The notes under the pieces were generated by a model. It made no database searches. It was given only the letters and a program-made list of their open reading frames with translations, and was not told where the DNA came from. 38,166 nt of DNA from contig CAKUAV010000010.1 in NCBI GenBank assembly GCA_934636425.1, positions 1 through 38,166 on the forward strand. The letters run 5' to 3'. This document shows, in pieces, positions 16,401 to 25,288 of the stretch (position 1 is its first letter; each line of letters starts with the position of its first letter). The translations under genes and the position numbers were made by a program. The stretch comes from an uncultured Clostridia bacterium (GTDB taxonomy: Bacteria > Bacillota > Clostridia > Christensenellales > Aristaeellaceae).

Positions 16401-16835
16401 ATGAAAATCAAAGGTCGCGTCCACTATGTCAGCCCCAAGGGCTCTGCCGAAATGGTGGCCGAAGCCATCGCCCGTGAAATGAAAGTCGTCAAAGAGCCGC
16501 TGCTGCCCGCCTATATGCCGGAGAACATCGCGCTGATGTTCCTGGGCTGCGAGGGCACCAAGGCCGACAAGGTCACGCTGTCCTTCATCAGCTCGCTGAA
16601 CAAGAGCCGCGTGGCGCACGCCGCCCTGTTCTGCTGCAACCCCAAGAAGAGCGACGCCGCCATACAGCAGATGGCCGCCGCGCTGAAGGAGCATGGCGTT
16701 GAAGTGCTGCCCAAGACCTTTGTCTGCAACGGCAAGGGCGGCTTCCTGGCCGGCGGCAAGCACCCCACGGACGAGGATCTGGCCGCGGCGCGCGCCTTCG
16801 CCGTCGAGTGCGAAAAGCTGGTTCTGGGCGAATAA
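16401..16835 (+). CDS. Flavodoxin-like protein
   Basis: The 144-aa product matches the flavodoxin fold in length and layout. The first strand leads into SPKGSAEMVAEAIA (about residues 11-24), which has the spacing of an FMN phosphate loop. LMFLGCEGT and KTFVCNGKGGF occupy the places of the later loops. It stands alone with its own promoter and terminator. FMN binding and an electron-transfer role are inferred; no reductase partner is adjacent. Confidence 0.65.
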   Translation: MKIKGRVHYVSPKGSAEMVAEAIAREMKVVKEPLLPAYMPENIALMFLGCEGTKADKVTLSFISSLNKSRVAHAALFCCNPKKSDAAIQQMAAALKEHGVEVLPKTFVCNGKGGFLAGGKHPTDEDLAAARAFAVECEKLVLGE

Positions 16836-16850
16836 TACAGGCCTTTCACA

Positions 16851-16882
16851 GAGGGCGGGAGAAAAACTCCCGCTCCTCTTTT
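16851..16882 (+). terminator. Terminator of the flavodoxin-like gene
   Basis: GCGGGAG pairs with CTCCCGC around five A, followed by TCCTCTTTTC, 16 bp after the stop. Confidence 0.8.
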
Positions 16883-16980
16883 CATTTTGGCAGGAATCCG
16901 GGCGGCGGGCGGAGAAGTAAAAAGCAGGTTATTGTCTTAAAAATTCACGCTCTGCGTTTGAAAATGGGAGGATTTTTGTC

Positions 16981-19119
16981 ATGACGGCTTATCCCTGCGC
17001 ATCATGGACGATCGCCCTCGGCGAGGACGGCGCACTCAGCTTGAGCCGCGGCGGTCAGAGCCACGCAACGCGCCTTGTCGCGATCAAAAACGGCGTTTCG
17101 CCGCGCAATACGCAGCAGCAGATGTTCGATCTGCGCCTGACCGAGCGCGCGGGCGATAGCGCCGAGCTGCTGGATATTCAGTCGGAAGCGGAGCGCCTGA
17201 CTGTCCGCGCGGCGCTGGGCGAGGGTTTCGAGCTGGAATACGCCCTCGCGCCGAATGGCGCTGTGATGGAGATGACCGCCCGCCTGCGCTATAACGGCGA
17301 GGAGCCGCAGCGCCTGCGCTTCCTTGAATGGACGGTCGAGGGCGCTGAGGAGAAGGACTATCCCCGCATGGAGCTGTTTGGGCCGGGCACGATGCCCTGC
17401 GTCGACGAGCCGATCGATTTGCACCGCCGGCTCGACCGCTGGCAGAGCGACAACATCATAGCGCACATTGCCACCAGCGCCGCGCCCTACAACAGCTCGG
17501 GCGTGATGGGCTGCTATGACGCGGAACGGCGCGCCGTGCAGGCGACGTGGTTTCTGAGCGATTTCTTCGCCTGCGCGACCGACGGACTGTATCGCCGCGG
17601 CCACCTGACGCGCGTGAGCAGGATCACCTGTCCCCGCATGATGCGGCGGGGCGATGAGGAGACGATCGGCCGGTTTGTGTTTCTGCTGGACGACTGTGCG
17701 CGCGATGCGGCCGTCCGGCAGGTGGCCGAGAGCTTTAAGACGGCGCACTGGGACAAGGACAACGACGAAAAGGCGTTGCGGGCGATCAATCTGCTGGAGG
17801 TTTTTGTCGGCGAAAAGAGCAACCGCACGCTGATCAATACGTTTGACGAACTGGCCGATAAGATGGAAGAGATTCGGGACATGGGCTTTAACGCCATTGA
17901 GGTCATGCCTGCCTTCCCGTGGCCGAGCTATTCTGTGGTCGACTTTCAGAACGTCCCTGCGACCTACCGCGACGCGGACGGGCTGCGGCGGCTGATCGAG
18001 CGTGCGCACGAATGCGGCCTGAAGGTTGTGTTCGACATGGTGTTCCACGGCCCGCGCGATTTCACCGATCCGCGCCTGAACGCGATCCGCTCGCCGCTCC
18101 TGGACGCGCATCCGGACTGGTTCGCCCGCACGGAGCATGGAACCTTCGCCAAGACCTACACCCGCTCGTTCGATCTGTCCAATCCGAATTATCAGCGCTA
18201 TATCGCCGATTCGATGATCTACTATCTGGACGAGTGGCGCGCCGATGGTTTCCGGCTGGACGCGCAGGACTGGAACTTCTTCCCCAACTGGGACGAAACC
18301 ACCGGCCGTATGCCCTACGAGATGCTGCTGGCGGGCTATCGCATGATGGAAAATATCCGCGCGCGCGTGCTGAAGGAGCATCCCCACGCTTTCTTCTATA
18401 CCGAGGCGCGCGCGCCGGGCGCGGGTAACGGCCACGAATACCGCTACAATTACGATTATCACTGGCTATATCCCTCGCTGTGCAGGGTGGTCGACCCGCG
18501 CGGCATGGCGCCCATGGTTCATAACTACGGCAGCGAAAACACCATGTCGTGGGCGGATGCGGCGCTCTGGTGCGCGGAAAACGCCGCCATTCAGCCCAGG
18601 GGCGTTGTGACCATGCAGCAGGTCGACTCGCACGATTCCGCCGAATGGTCGGGCTATGTGGGCGGCCAGTTCAACCGCGAGGCGTTCGGCGGCGCGTGCT
18701 ACGAGGTGCTGTTCACGCTCGCGGCGCTGCTGGGCGGCGGCATGATGGCGCTCTATACCTCCTATGAGGGGCATGAGGCCTATGTCTCCGCCGTGCTGAA
18801 GCTGCGCCTGAACGCGCCCGTTTTCCGCTATGGCGACTGCCGCCATACCGCCCTCTCCGCGGACGAGGGCAAGACCGCCTGTCTTTTCTGGACGCATGAG
18901 GGCGACGCGGCGATGTTCGTCGGCAATCTCGCGGACGAGGGCAAGACCGTGACCGTGCGTCTTGAAAAAGGCGCGTATCCCGCGGATGTATCCGTGCGCC
19001 TTCGGGACATGGTGACCGGCGAGGCGCTGGGCGATTTCCGGGCGGGCGCGCTGGAGGCGGGAATCGCGCTGACGCTCGAGCCGTTTGAAAAGCATATATT
19101 CGCGCTTGAAAGTATTTAA
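16981..19119 (+). CDS. GH13 alpha-amylase family enzyme (712 aa)
   Basis: Residues 1-280 form a beta-rich N-terminal region, then a GH13 TIM barrel. Region I is VVFDMVFHG (Asp352, His356), region II ADGFRLD (nucleophile Asp427), region III FFYTE (acid/base Glu475) and region IV VDSHD (His551, Asp552). All three catalytic carboxylates are present. Region I has Phe where the usual N-H motif has Asn. There is no signal peptide, so it should act on cytoplasmic alpha-glucans or malto-oligosaccharides. GGGAGG lies 9 nt from the ATG. The subfamily cannot be told from sequence alone; a branching-enzyme-like or maltogenic role is possible. Confidence 0.88.
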   Translation: MTAYPCASWTIALGEDGALSLSRGGQSHATRLVAIKNGVSPRNTQQQMFDLRLTERAGDSAELLDIQSEAERLTVRAALGEGFELEYALAPNGAVMEMTARLRYNGEEPQRLRFLEWTVEGAEEKDYPRMELFGPGTMPCVDEPIDLHRRLDRWQSDNIIAHIATSAAPYNSSGVMGCYDAERRAVQATWFLSDFFACATDGLYRRGHLTRVSRITCPRMMRRGDEETIGRFVFLLDDCARDAAVRQVAESFKTAHWDKDNDEKALRAINLLEVFVGEKSNRTLINTFDELADKMEEIRDMGFNAIEVMPAFPWPSYSVVDFQNVPATYRDADGLRRLIERAHECGLKVVFDMVFHGPRDFTDPRLNAIRSPLLDAHPDWFARTEHGTFAKTYTRSFDLSNPNYQRYIADSMIYYLDEWRADGFRLDAQDWNFFPNWDETTGRMPYEMLLAGYRMMENIRARVLKEHPHAFFYTEARAPGAGNGHEYRYNYDYHWLYPSLCRVVDPRGMAPMVHNYGSENTMSWADAALWCAENAAIQPRGVVTMQQVDSHDSAEWSGYVGGQFNREAFGGACYEVLFTLAALLGGGMMALYTSYEGHEAYVSAVLKLRLNAPVFRYGDCRHTALSADEGKTACLFWTHEGDAAMFVGNLADEGKTVTVRLEKGAYPADVSVRLRDMVTGEALGDFRAGALEAGIALTLEPFEKHIFALESI

Positions 19120-19149
19120 TAAAGCGATAACGCAAGCGGCCGATGGATG

Positions 19150-19158
19150 TGCTATTCT
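19150..19158 (+). promoter_or_regulatory. Possible extended -10 promoter of rluF
   Basis: TGCTATTCT lies about 25 bp before the rluF ATG; the -35 region is poor. Confidence 0.35.
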
Positions 19159-19180
19159 GTTTTGCGAGGTGTTGTTTTGA

Positions 19181-19903
19181 ATGAATGAACAGCTTGACAG
19201 ACAGAACGAGGCGGGCGTTCGCCTGAATAAATGGATTGCCGAGAGCGGCTTCTGCTCCCGCCGCGAGGCCGACCGGCTGATCGGCGAGGGCAAGGTGACC
19301 ATAGACGGCCGCACCGGCGTGCTGGGCGACAGGGTGCTGCCGGGCATGAAGGTGCGCGTGGACGGACGCGAAGCCGTCGTCAAGACGAAAAAGGTGTATA
19401 TCGCGCTCAACAAGCCGGCGGGGATCGTCTGCACCGCCGACCCGCGCGAGCCGATGAACGTGGTCGATTACGTCGGCCATCCGGAGCGCATATTCCCCAT
19501 AGGCCGGCTGGACAAGGATTCCGAGGGGCTGCTGCTCATGACCAACGACGGCGAGATCGTCAACCGCATACTGCGCGCCGCCGGCGGCCATGAAAAGGAA
19601 TACGTCGTGACGGTCAACAAGGTCATCACCGACGATTTCCTCAGGCAGATGGCCGAGGGCGTGCCGATACTGGACACGGTGACGCTGCCCTGCCGCATTG
19701 TCAGGGAGGACAAGCAGCGCTTCCGCATCATACTCGTGCAGGGGCTGAACCGGCAGATTCGCCGGATGTGCGAGGCGCTGGGCTACCGCGTGACGCACCT
19801 GACCCGCGAGCGCGTGATGAACATCCAGCTGGGGCATCTCAAGCCCGGCCACTGGCGCAATCTCACGCCCACCGAGCTGGACGGCCTGATGGCGCAGCTG
19901 TAG
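19181..19903 (+). CDS. rluF: 23S rRNA pseudouridine synthase, RluF-like
   Basis: This RNA-modifying enzyme (240 aa) isomerises uridine in 23S rRNA. An S4 domain (RLNKWIAESGFCSRREADRL, residues 14-33) is followed by the RsuA/RluB/E/F-type catalytic domain with GRLDKDSEG (catalytic Asp111), HEKEYVVTVNK and the C-terminal QGLNRQIRRMCEALGY. These segments resemble E. coli RluF most closely. Naming within the RsuA family is tentative. Confidence 0.85.
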   Translation: MNEQLDRQNEAGVRLNKWIAESGFCSRREADRLIGEGKVTIDGRTGVLGDRVLPGMKVRVDGREAVVKTKKVYIALNKPAGIVCTADPREPMNVVDYVGHPERIFPIGRLDKDSEGLLLMTNDGEIVNRILRAAGGHEKEYVVTVNKVITDDFLRQMAEGVPILDTVTLPCRIVREDKQRFRIILVQGLNRQIRRMCEALGYRVTHLTRERVMNIQLGHLKPGHWRNLTPTELDGLMAQL

Positions 19904-19915
19904 CTGAGAAAAGAC

Positions 19916-20104
19916 CGTCGAAAAACTTTCGGAGAGCTCGAAAGGGTCGAACCCCTCAATTCTCAAACGCATACAGCGTGTACGAGGGGGCAGGACGACT
20001 TTTTGCGGCGAAAAATCCCATTTCCAATGCGAAAGCTGGAGAAGGCGGTACGCGGCGGGGAGCCTGCATCCCCGTTCGCCAGCGCAATAAGACCTTTTTT
20101 GACA
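19916..20104 (+). repeat. Dispersed intergenic element, copy 1
   Basis: This element starts 13 bp after the rluF stop and shares ordered blocks with copies 2 and 3: AAAGGGTCGAACCC, CAGCGTGTACG, AAAATCC-CATTTCCA, CTGGAGA, CGGCGGGGA, ATCCCCGTTC and AAGACCTTT. Its ends, CGTCGAAAAA and TTTTTTGACA, are inverted versions of each other with two differences. It does not stay open in a single frame. The rest of the gap up to 20260 has only a short hairpin (ACAGGCG with CGCCTGT, about 20138-20162). Confidence 0.8.
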
Positions 20105-20260
20105 AGCGGGGCGCAGCTGCAGCTGAGCGGGCAGCCCACAGGCGCTGTCTTCAATCGCCTGTGAACCACATGATCCTTCGGCGGAGGATATTTGAAAGAG
20201 CGTCGTCCGGACGATTCCGGGCGCGCGGTCTGCCTTTATGAATCAGGGGAGGGAACAACC

Positions 20261-21208
20261 GTGCAATGGCCTGAACTGGATGAAAAAACGCGCATGGAGC
20301 GGCTGGAAATTCGACACGGCCGCGTCGACATGGTGCTGGATACCGACACATACAACGAGGTGGACGATCAGTTCGCGCTCTGCTACAGCCTGCTTTCACC
20401 CGAGCGCGTGAACCTGCAGGCGATATACGCCGCGCCGTTTCACAACGACCGCTCCACCGGCCCCGAGGACGGCATGGAGAAGAGCTATGACGAAATCGTG
20501 CGCCTGCTGGGCACGGTGAACGTGTCGGGCAGGGACTTCGTGTTCAAGGGCTCGCGCAGCTATCTTGCCGATAAAAACACGCCGGTGGACAGCCCCGCCG
20601 CCCGCGATCTCGTATCGCGCGCCATGGCGCGCCCGGACGGCGATCCGCTCTATGTCGTGGCCATCGGCTGCATCACCGACGTGGCCTCGGCGCTCATCAT
20701 GGAGCCGAAGCTGGTCGAGAAGATCGTCGTGGTGTGGCTGGCCGGCCATGAGCTTTCCTGGCCGCACACCCGCGAGTTCAACATGATGCAGGACATCCCC
20801 GCTTCGCAGATCATACTCGATTCGGGCGTGCCGCTTGTGCTGGTGCCCTGCATGGGCGTGGCCTCGCATCTGACGGCCAGCACATGGGAGCTGGACGCGT
20901 GCATAGGCGGCAAAAACGCGCTGTGCGACGCGCTCTGTACGCTCTTCGCCGCCTATTCGGACAACCATTACGGCTGGGCGAAGGAAATCTGGGACGTGGC
21001 GGCGGTCAGCTGGGTGCTGCATCCCGAGTTTACGCAGACCGAGCTGGTGCACAGCCCGATTCTGTCCGAGGACTCGCACTATTCCTTCGACAACAATCGG
21101 CACTTCATACGCGTCGTGCGCTGGCTCAACCGCACGCGCATATTCCGCGATATGTACGAGCATCTGAGCGATGCGGAGAACATCCTCGCCGCGCGCGGAG
21201 GAAAATGA
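20261..21208 (+). CDS. Inosine/uridine-preferring nucleoside hydrolase family protein
   Basis: The product (315 aa from the GTG at 20261) cleaves the N-glycosidic bond of ribonucleosides if it acts like its family. The calcium-binding motif is DTDTYNEVDD (27-36) and WDVAAVSW lies where the last metal-binding Asp is expected. GTG at 20261 has GGGGAGGG about 7 nt upstream and is preferred over the ATG at 20294. The spacing after the motif and a Cys-rich central part differ from canonical IunH, so the substrate is uncertain. It is followed 3 bp later by the HD gene, as one operon. Confidence 0.82.
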   Translation: MQWPELDEKTRMERLEIRHGRVDMVLDTDTYNEVDDQFALCYSLLSPERVNLQAIYAAPFHNDRSTGPEDGMEKSYDEIVRLLGTVNVSGRDFVFKGSRSYLADKNTPVDSPAARDLVSRAMARPDGDPLYVVAIGCITDVASALIMEPKLVEKIVVVWLAGHELSWPHTREFNMMQDIPASQIILDSGVPLVLVPCMGVASHLTASTWELDACIGGKNALCDALCTLFAAYSDNHYGWAKEIWDVAAVSWVLHPEFTQTELVHSPILSEDSHYSFDNNRHFIRVVRWLNRTRIFRDMYEHLSDAENILAARGGK

Positions 21209-21211
21209 GCG

Positions 21212-21781
21212 ATGGACGCACGGGCGCTTCTTGATTTTCTGAAGCTGGCCGAAAGGCTCAAGTGCAACACGCGGCACAGCTATACATCGTCCGGCCGGCA
21301 CGAGAGCGTGGCCGAGCACAGCTGGCGGCTGGCGCTCATGGCGTATCTCGTGAGCGATCAGTATCCTCAGTTGGATATGAATAAGGTGATTAAAATGTGC
21401 CTTGTCCACGATCTGGGCGAGGCGGTGACCGGCGATATTCCCGCATTCGTCAAGACGGAGAACAACGAGCGGGACGAAGCGCAGGCGCTCCATGCCGTGG
21501 TCGGCAAACTGCCCGAGCCGCACAGAAGCGAGCTGGCCGAGCTCTTTGCCGAGATGGACGCGCAGGCGAGCGAGGAGGCGCGGCTCTATAAGGCGCTGGA
21601 CAAGATCGAAGCGGTCATACAGCACAACGAGGCCGACATTTCCACATGGCTGCCGCTCGAATACGATTTGCAGCTTGGCTATGGCGTGGACGAATGCGCG
21701 CATACGCCCTATATGAAGGCGCTGCGCGAGGCCGTCGCCGACGACACCCGCCGCAAGATCGAAAAGAGCCGTCAGGACTGA
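21212..21781 (+). CDS. HD-domain phosphohydrolase, YfbR/HDDC2-like
   Basis: The 189-aa product carries the metal-binding residues of an HD domain: His36 (VAEHSW), His66-Asp67 (LVHDLGEAVTGDIP) and Asp130 (ALDKIEAV). Glu70 is in the position typical of YfbR/HDDC2 5-prime-deoxynucleotidases. GGAGG lies in the last codons of the preceding hydrolase gene. Together they would form a nucleoside/nucleotide salvage pair. Confidence 0.85.
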   Translation: MDARALLDFLKLAERLKCNTRHSYTSSGRHESVAEHSWRLALMAYLVSDQYPQLDMNKVIKMCLVHDLGEAVTGDIPAFVKTENNERDEAQALHAVVGKLPEPHRSELAELFAEMDAQASEEARLYKALDKIEAVIQHNEADISTWLPLEYDLQLGYGVDECAHTPYMKALREAVADDTRRKIEKSRQD

Positions 21782-21782
21782 C

Positions 21783-22097
21783 AAAAACAGCACGCCCGCG
21801 GATGCGGCCGGACGAACCGGCGCGCCTGCGGGCGTGATTTGCGCTGCCGTATATTGCCGCATTTGCGCAATGTGGGGAGAGACGCGCACAGCGCGCAGAG
21901 GATGAATCCGCCTTGCTGAAACGCCGCCGGCAATGGCCGGAGTGCGCATGAAAAATTCCGTCAGGCCGCAGCGTCGGGACTGAAAATATCGATTTTTCAC
22001 GAAATCTTTGGGGAGAGCAAGTCCATAGCGGCAGCAGATTACAAGGCGTCAATGACTGCTGTTTCTTCTTTGATGATACTCAATATATTAAATACAC
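21783..22097 (-). ncRNA. Candidate non-coding transcript (about 315 nt)
   Basis: A leftward extended -10 box (22104-22112) is followed by an A/T-rich start, an AACAGCAG / CTGCTGCC pairing (about 22022-22065), a CCGGCCATTGCCGG hairpin (about 21928-21941) and a strong leftward terminator whose T run is CTGTTTTTG (21783-21790). No open frame with a ribosome site lies in it. It does not match tmRNA, RNase P or SRP RNA landmarks. This is a structural inference only. Confidence 0.3.
21791..21836. terminator. Terminator after the HD gene and of the candidate ncRNA
   Basis: CACGCCCGC pairs with GCGGGCGTG around a G/C-rich 28-nt interior. The T run is weak rightwards (ATTTG) and stronger leftwards (CTGTTTTTG). 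Confidence 0.7.
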
Positions 22098-22103
22098 AAT
22101 ATA

Positions 22104-22112
22104 ATTATAGCA
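22104..22112 (-). promoter_or_regulatory. Leftward extended -10 box
   Basis: TGCTATAAT read leftwards; no clear -35. The surrounding bases 22080-22110 are almost all A/T, in strong contrast to the GC-rich neighbourhood. Confidence 0.45.
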
Positions 22113-22118
22113 CATCGG

Positions 22119-22286
22119 CTTGCCCCAAAGGTCTTAACAAGCTGGTGAACGGGGATGAAATTCCCCGCCGTGTGCTCCCTCTCCAGTTTTTGCTCTGGAA
22201 ATGGATTTTCCACCTCAAAATCGTCCCGCACCACCCGTACACGCTGGATACGTTTGAAAATTCGAGAGGGTTCGACCCTTTTTTTG
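22119..22286 (-). repeat. Dispersed intergenic element, copy 2
   Basis: Read leftwards it shows the same blocks as copy 1 in the same order, from AAAGGGTCGAACCC at the right end to AAGACCTTT at the left. It lies about 170 bp after the stop of the leftward GH116 gene and in its orientation, beyond that gene's terminator. The left end (TTGGGGCAAGC) has lost the terminal TGACA of copy 1. Confidence 0.8.
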
Positions 22287-22397
22287 TATTTTGCGCCCAT
22301 CGTTTTAGATGGCGGGGCGTCAGCCTTGCGAAATATTCGGTTTCCGGCGCTGAACAGAGGCGCGTATGGAGAATGGATTTCGGCTTTTTCAAAAAAT

Positions 22398-22430
22398 GCG
22401 GCGCTCGAGTTTGTAAGGCTCGAGCGCCGC
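22398..22430 (-). terminator. Terminator of the GH116 gene
   Basis: A perfect 12-bp stem, GCGGCGCTCGAG with its complement around a 9-nt loop, followed leftwards by ATTTTTTG, 25 bp after the stop. Confidence 0.9.
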
Positions 22431-22455
22431 GAAAAATATACGGGGGATGGATGCG

Positions 22456-25080
22456 TCAGATGAGCGTCAGGGACTGCCCCTCGCGCAGCGTCTGCGCGGC
22501 GGCGAAAACGACGTCATCGCCGTCGACGCTGAACGCGACGGGCGCGCCGCCGATCTGCGCGGCCTTGACGCGATTGGCCTTGTCGGTGACGAAGCGATCG
22601 AGCGTCACACTGCCGGAGAGGACGTTCAGCCGAATCCCGGACGCGCCGATTTCGACTGTGCCCCACGCGCCATCGAGCGACCAGAAGAAGCGCCCCGCGC
22701 CCTTGAGCGGCTTAAAGCCCATGCGCCGGCGCGGCATATCGAACACGAAGCCGGAATAGATCGGCAGGAGCGCATAGCTGGCCATGCTGCGGGCGTAGTT
22801 CGAGCCGCACTCCATCTCGTTCCACGGATTGCGGCGGCGGCCGTCGTAGCGGTCGCGCACGGCCTTCACCATGGCGAGGCCTTCCCGCTCAAAGCCGCGC
22901 GCGATGAGGTGCGAGGCCGCCTGATATTCGAAGCCGTGCATGGTTTCCTCGGCGTAGGGGATGGGCACGACCGGCTTTTCCACGCCCTGCGGCCAGTCGC
23001 AGATGACCGTGCCGGATTCGTCGTTGAGGCCGTAGACGCGGCAGGGGTTGGCGTGGGCGCGCAGCTCGCGCTTGAAGTTGTGGCGGTAGATCGCCTGCAG
23101 GGCGGAGGCGACTTTATCCTTGTCCAGAATTTCGCCCAGCCCGCTCACGTCGCTCATCCACTGCGCCAGCACCTGATCGATTCCGCAGCCGTTCTGAATC
23201 TGATATTTGATCTCGCCGGCCTCGTCGTTCCAGTAGGTGCGCTCGACGCCGCCGCCGGTGAGCGTGCCGCCGCCGAAGGGCGCGAGCACGCTCTTGTCGG
23301 TCAGGTCGATATTCTGGATAAAGTATTCGCCGTTGTAGAGCTCCTTCTCGGTGTAGGCGCGGCCCATGCGGTAGAGCCGCTCGTACTCGGCGGCGTCCGT
23401 TTCGCCCAGATGCGCGGCGATTTCGCTCGCAGCCTTGAGCGCGGCCAGATAGAATGTGTTCAGCCAGGCGTTGGGGCCGAACAGCTCCATGTCCAGCGTG
23501 TGATGCTGCCGTCCGGTGATCACGCCGGTCTTGTCGGGATCCCAGCGGTCGGCGTTGGTGGGCGCCCAGGCGTATTCGAGCGACTTTTTGACGCGCGGCC
23601 ACCATGTTTTGAGCCACTGCTCGTCGCCGCAGATTTTCCACTCGCGGTAGAACTTGATCACGCCGCCCATCAGGCCGTCCACGCAGGAGCGGAACGTGCC
23701 GCGCGCCCGTCCCAGCGGCAGGCGCAGGCGGAACACCATGCCGCCGTCGTCGTTCTGATTGCAGCCGTAGTCCAGCTCGCGCATGCTGCGCTCCAGCGCG
23801 GGAAAGAGGAAGGGCAGCGCGAAGGCGTAGTTCCAGACGTGGGTGCAGCTGCCCTCGCAGGAGCCCGAGTTCATGTTGCAGCCCTCGAAGGCGTAGAACT
23901 CGCCGTTCTCCAGGCGCATGCAGGTGGGCGATTTGAGCAGCGATATGTTGGCCGTCACCGCGTCGAGCGCGGCCTCGGGCAGATCGGAGGCGTAGAGCGA
24001 TTCGGCGAAGAGGCGGGTTTTCGCCTCCAGCGCGTCCCAGTGCCTGAGCGCGTAGGCCGCGACGGCGCGCGCGGAATCGAACTGCGAGGCGTAGTAGTTC
24101 TTCCACGTTTTAGGGCAGGACTCGTCGTCCTTCACGGGGCTCCAGTAGCAGTCGCATACGGGATAATACCAGCCCACGGCGAAGCGGATGGCGCGCGTTT
24201 CGCCGGGCTGAAGCGTCACGCGCACGCTCAGCGTGGCGGTGTCGCGCCGGCCTTCCCAGTTGCCCCATTCGCTGTCGTCATCCTCGGCGTAGAGGCGGTT
24301 TTTCAGCGCGCCGGGCACGGCGAAATCGTGCCAGAACAGGCTCAGATCGTCGAACCATGTGCCGCGGAACCAGTATTGCTGGCAGATGGGCGCGTCCTTT
24401 TCATCCACGGCCATGACCAGCTGGCCATAGCGCGGATCGTCCTCGGCCGTGTCGTCGCTCAGGCACACGCCGGACGCGCCGCCCTCGCAGAAGAGCCGGT
24501 TGAAGTGCCGCCCCAGCTGCGGATTAGACAGCGAGAGCGCGGCGGTGTAGTCTATGCTCTCATCCTGAGAGTTGGACAGCGTGAGCGTGAAGAAGGCCGC
24601 GGGCAGGCTGGAGTTTTTGTCGTCCAGCGGGATATAGGGGTTGAAGGCGTTCAGGCTGACGCGGCCGGGGAAGGACTCGTCGGAGAAGTGAATCTCGGCG
24701 AACGGGAACGCGCCCTCAAATTCGCAGTCGCGGAAATGGGGCATTCCGCCCAGCAGCTCGCGCTGGGGGCCGAAGCCGTAATTCGCGCGCCATGCGGGCA
24801 TGGGCGTGCGGCGGGACTGGGATACGTCCATATAGCCCTCGCCCATATAGCCGGGCGCGGCGTCGGCGTTGAGTATGCGCGCGTCCAGCAGCTCGCCGTT
24901 TTTCTCGGCCTTGACGGCAAAGTGAGAATAGCCGTTGACGCTGCGCTTGTTGGGGCGGTTGAAGATTTCCCAGTCGATCAGGCGGCCGTAGCCGTCCAGG
25001 CCGATGCAGCCCGCGCCGACGCCGCCCAGCGGGAATGAGATTTCGCGGCGAAAATCGCCCTGATAGAGCTTGCCCTTCAT
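22456..25080 (-). CDS. GH116 beta-glucosidase/glucosylceramidase-like protein (874 aa)
   Basis: The N-terminal segment REISFPLGGVGAGCIGLDGYG and IDWEIFNRPN identify the GBA2-type (GH116) N-terminal domain. The alpha/alpha-barrel follows, with GSCEGSCTHVWNY (Glu409, likely nucleophile) and HTLDMELFG (Asp530, likely acid/base). Members remove beta-linked glucose (or xylose and other sugars) from glycosides and glycolipids. The frame extends to 25254, but the ATG at 25080 has AAGGGAGG at about 8 nt and gives the family's normal start. There is no signal peptide. A terminator follows at once. Upstream lies the GH106-like gene; a promoter at its end drives this gene. Confidence 0.9.
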   Translation of the reverse strand: MKGKLYQGDFRREISFPLGGVGAGCIGLDGYGRLIDWEIFNRPNKRSVNGYSHFAVKAEKNGELLDARILNADAAPGYMGEGYMDVSQSRRTPMPAWRANYGFGPQRELLGGMPHFRDCEFEGAFPFAEIHFSDESFPGRVSLNAFNPYIPLDDKNSSLPAAFFTLTLSNSQDESIDYTAALSLSNPQLGRHFNRLFCEGGASGVCLSDDTAEDDPRYGQLVMAVDEKDAPICQQYWFRGTWFDDLSLFWHDFAVPGALKNRLYAEDDDSEWGNWEGRRDTATLSVRVTLQPGETRAIRFAVGWYYPVCDCYWSPVKDDESCPKTWKNYYASQFDSARAVAAYALRHWDALEAKTRLFAESLYASDLPEAALDAVTANISLLKSPTCMRLENGEFYAFEGCNMNSGSCEGSCTHVWNYAFALPFLFPALERSMRELDYGCNQNDDGGMVFRLRLPLGRARGTFRSCVDGLMGGVIKFYREWKICGDEQWLKTWWPRVKKSLEYAWAPTNADRWDPDKTGVITGRQHHTLDMELFGPNAWLNTFYLAALKAASEIAAHLGETDAAEYERLYRMGRAYTEKELYNGEYFIQNIDLTDKSVLAPFGGGTLTGGGVERTYWNDEAGEIKYQIQNGCGIDQVLAQWMSDVSGLGEILDKDKVASALQAIYRHNFKRELRAHANPCRVYGLNDESGTVICDWPQGVEKPVVPIPYAEETMHGFEYQAASHLIARGFEREGLAMVKAVRDRYDGRRRNPWNEMECGSNYARSMASYALLPIYSGFVFDMPRRRMGFKPLKGAGRFFWSLDGAWGTVEIGASGIRLNVLSGSVTLDRFVTDKANRVKAAQIGGAPVAFSVDGDDVVFAAAQTLREGQSLTLI

Positions 25081-25258
25081 GATGTATGCGCCTCCCTTGT
25101 CGGATGCATGAGCGGGATGTGTTTCAAAACGAAAAGCTGCACTTCCAGCGCGTTTTTTTCGGAAAGCGCGGACATGGAAACCGGAAGAGAATGGTTTCGG
25201 ATGCGGACGGGCCGAAAAACGCCGAAATTGCAGCTTTATGACACTGTGAGACACGCTT

Positions 25259-25288
25259 AGTATAGCATGACGCTTCGGCGCGTGTCAA
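25259..25288 (-). promoter_or_regulatory. Promoter of the GH116 gene
   Basis: Leftwards there is TTGACA (25288-25283), 18 bp and TATACT (25264-25259) with an extended TG. The -35 box contains the TGA stop codon of the GH106-like gene. The predicted leader before the ATG is about 170 nt and holds no evident riboswitch. Confidence 0.8.

Noticed and set aside
22105..22392. Small frames inside the dispersed element
   Set aside because: The reading frames are not kept between copies; resemblance comes from the DNA repeat.
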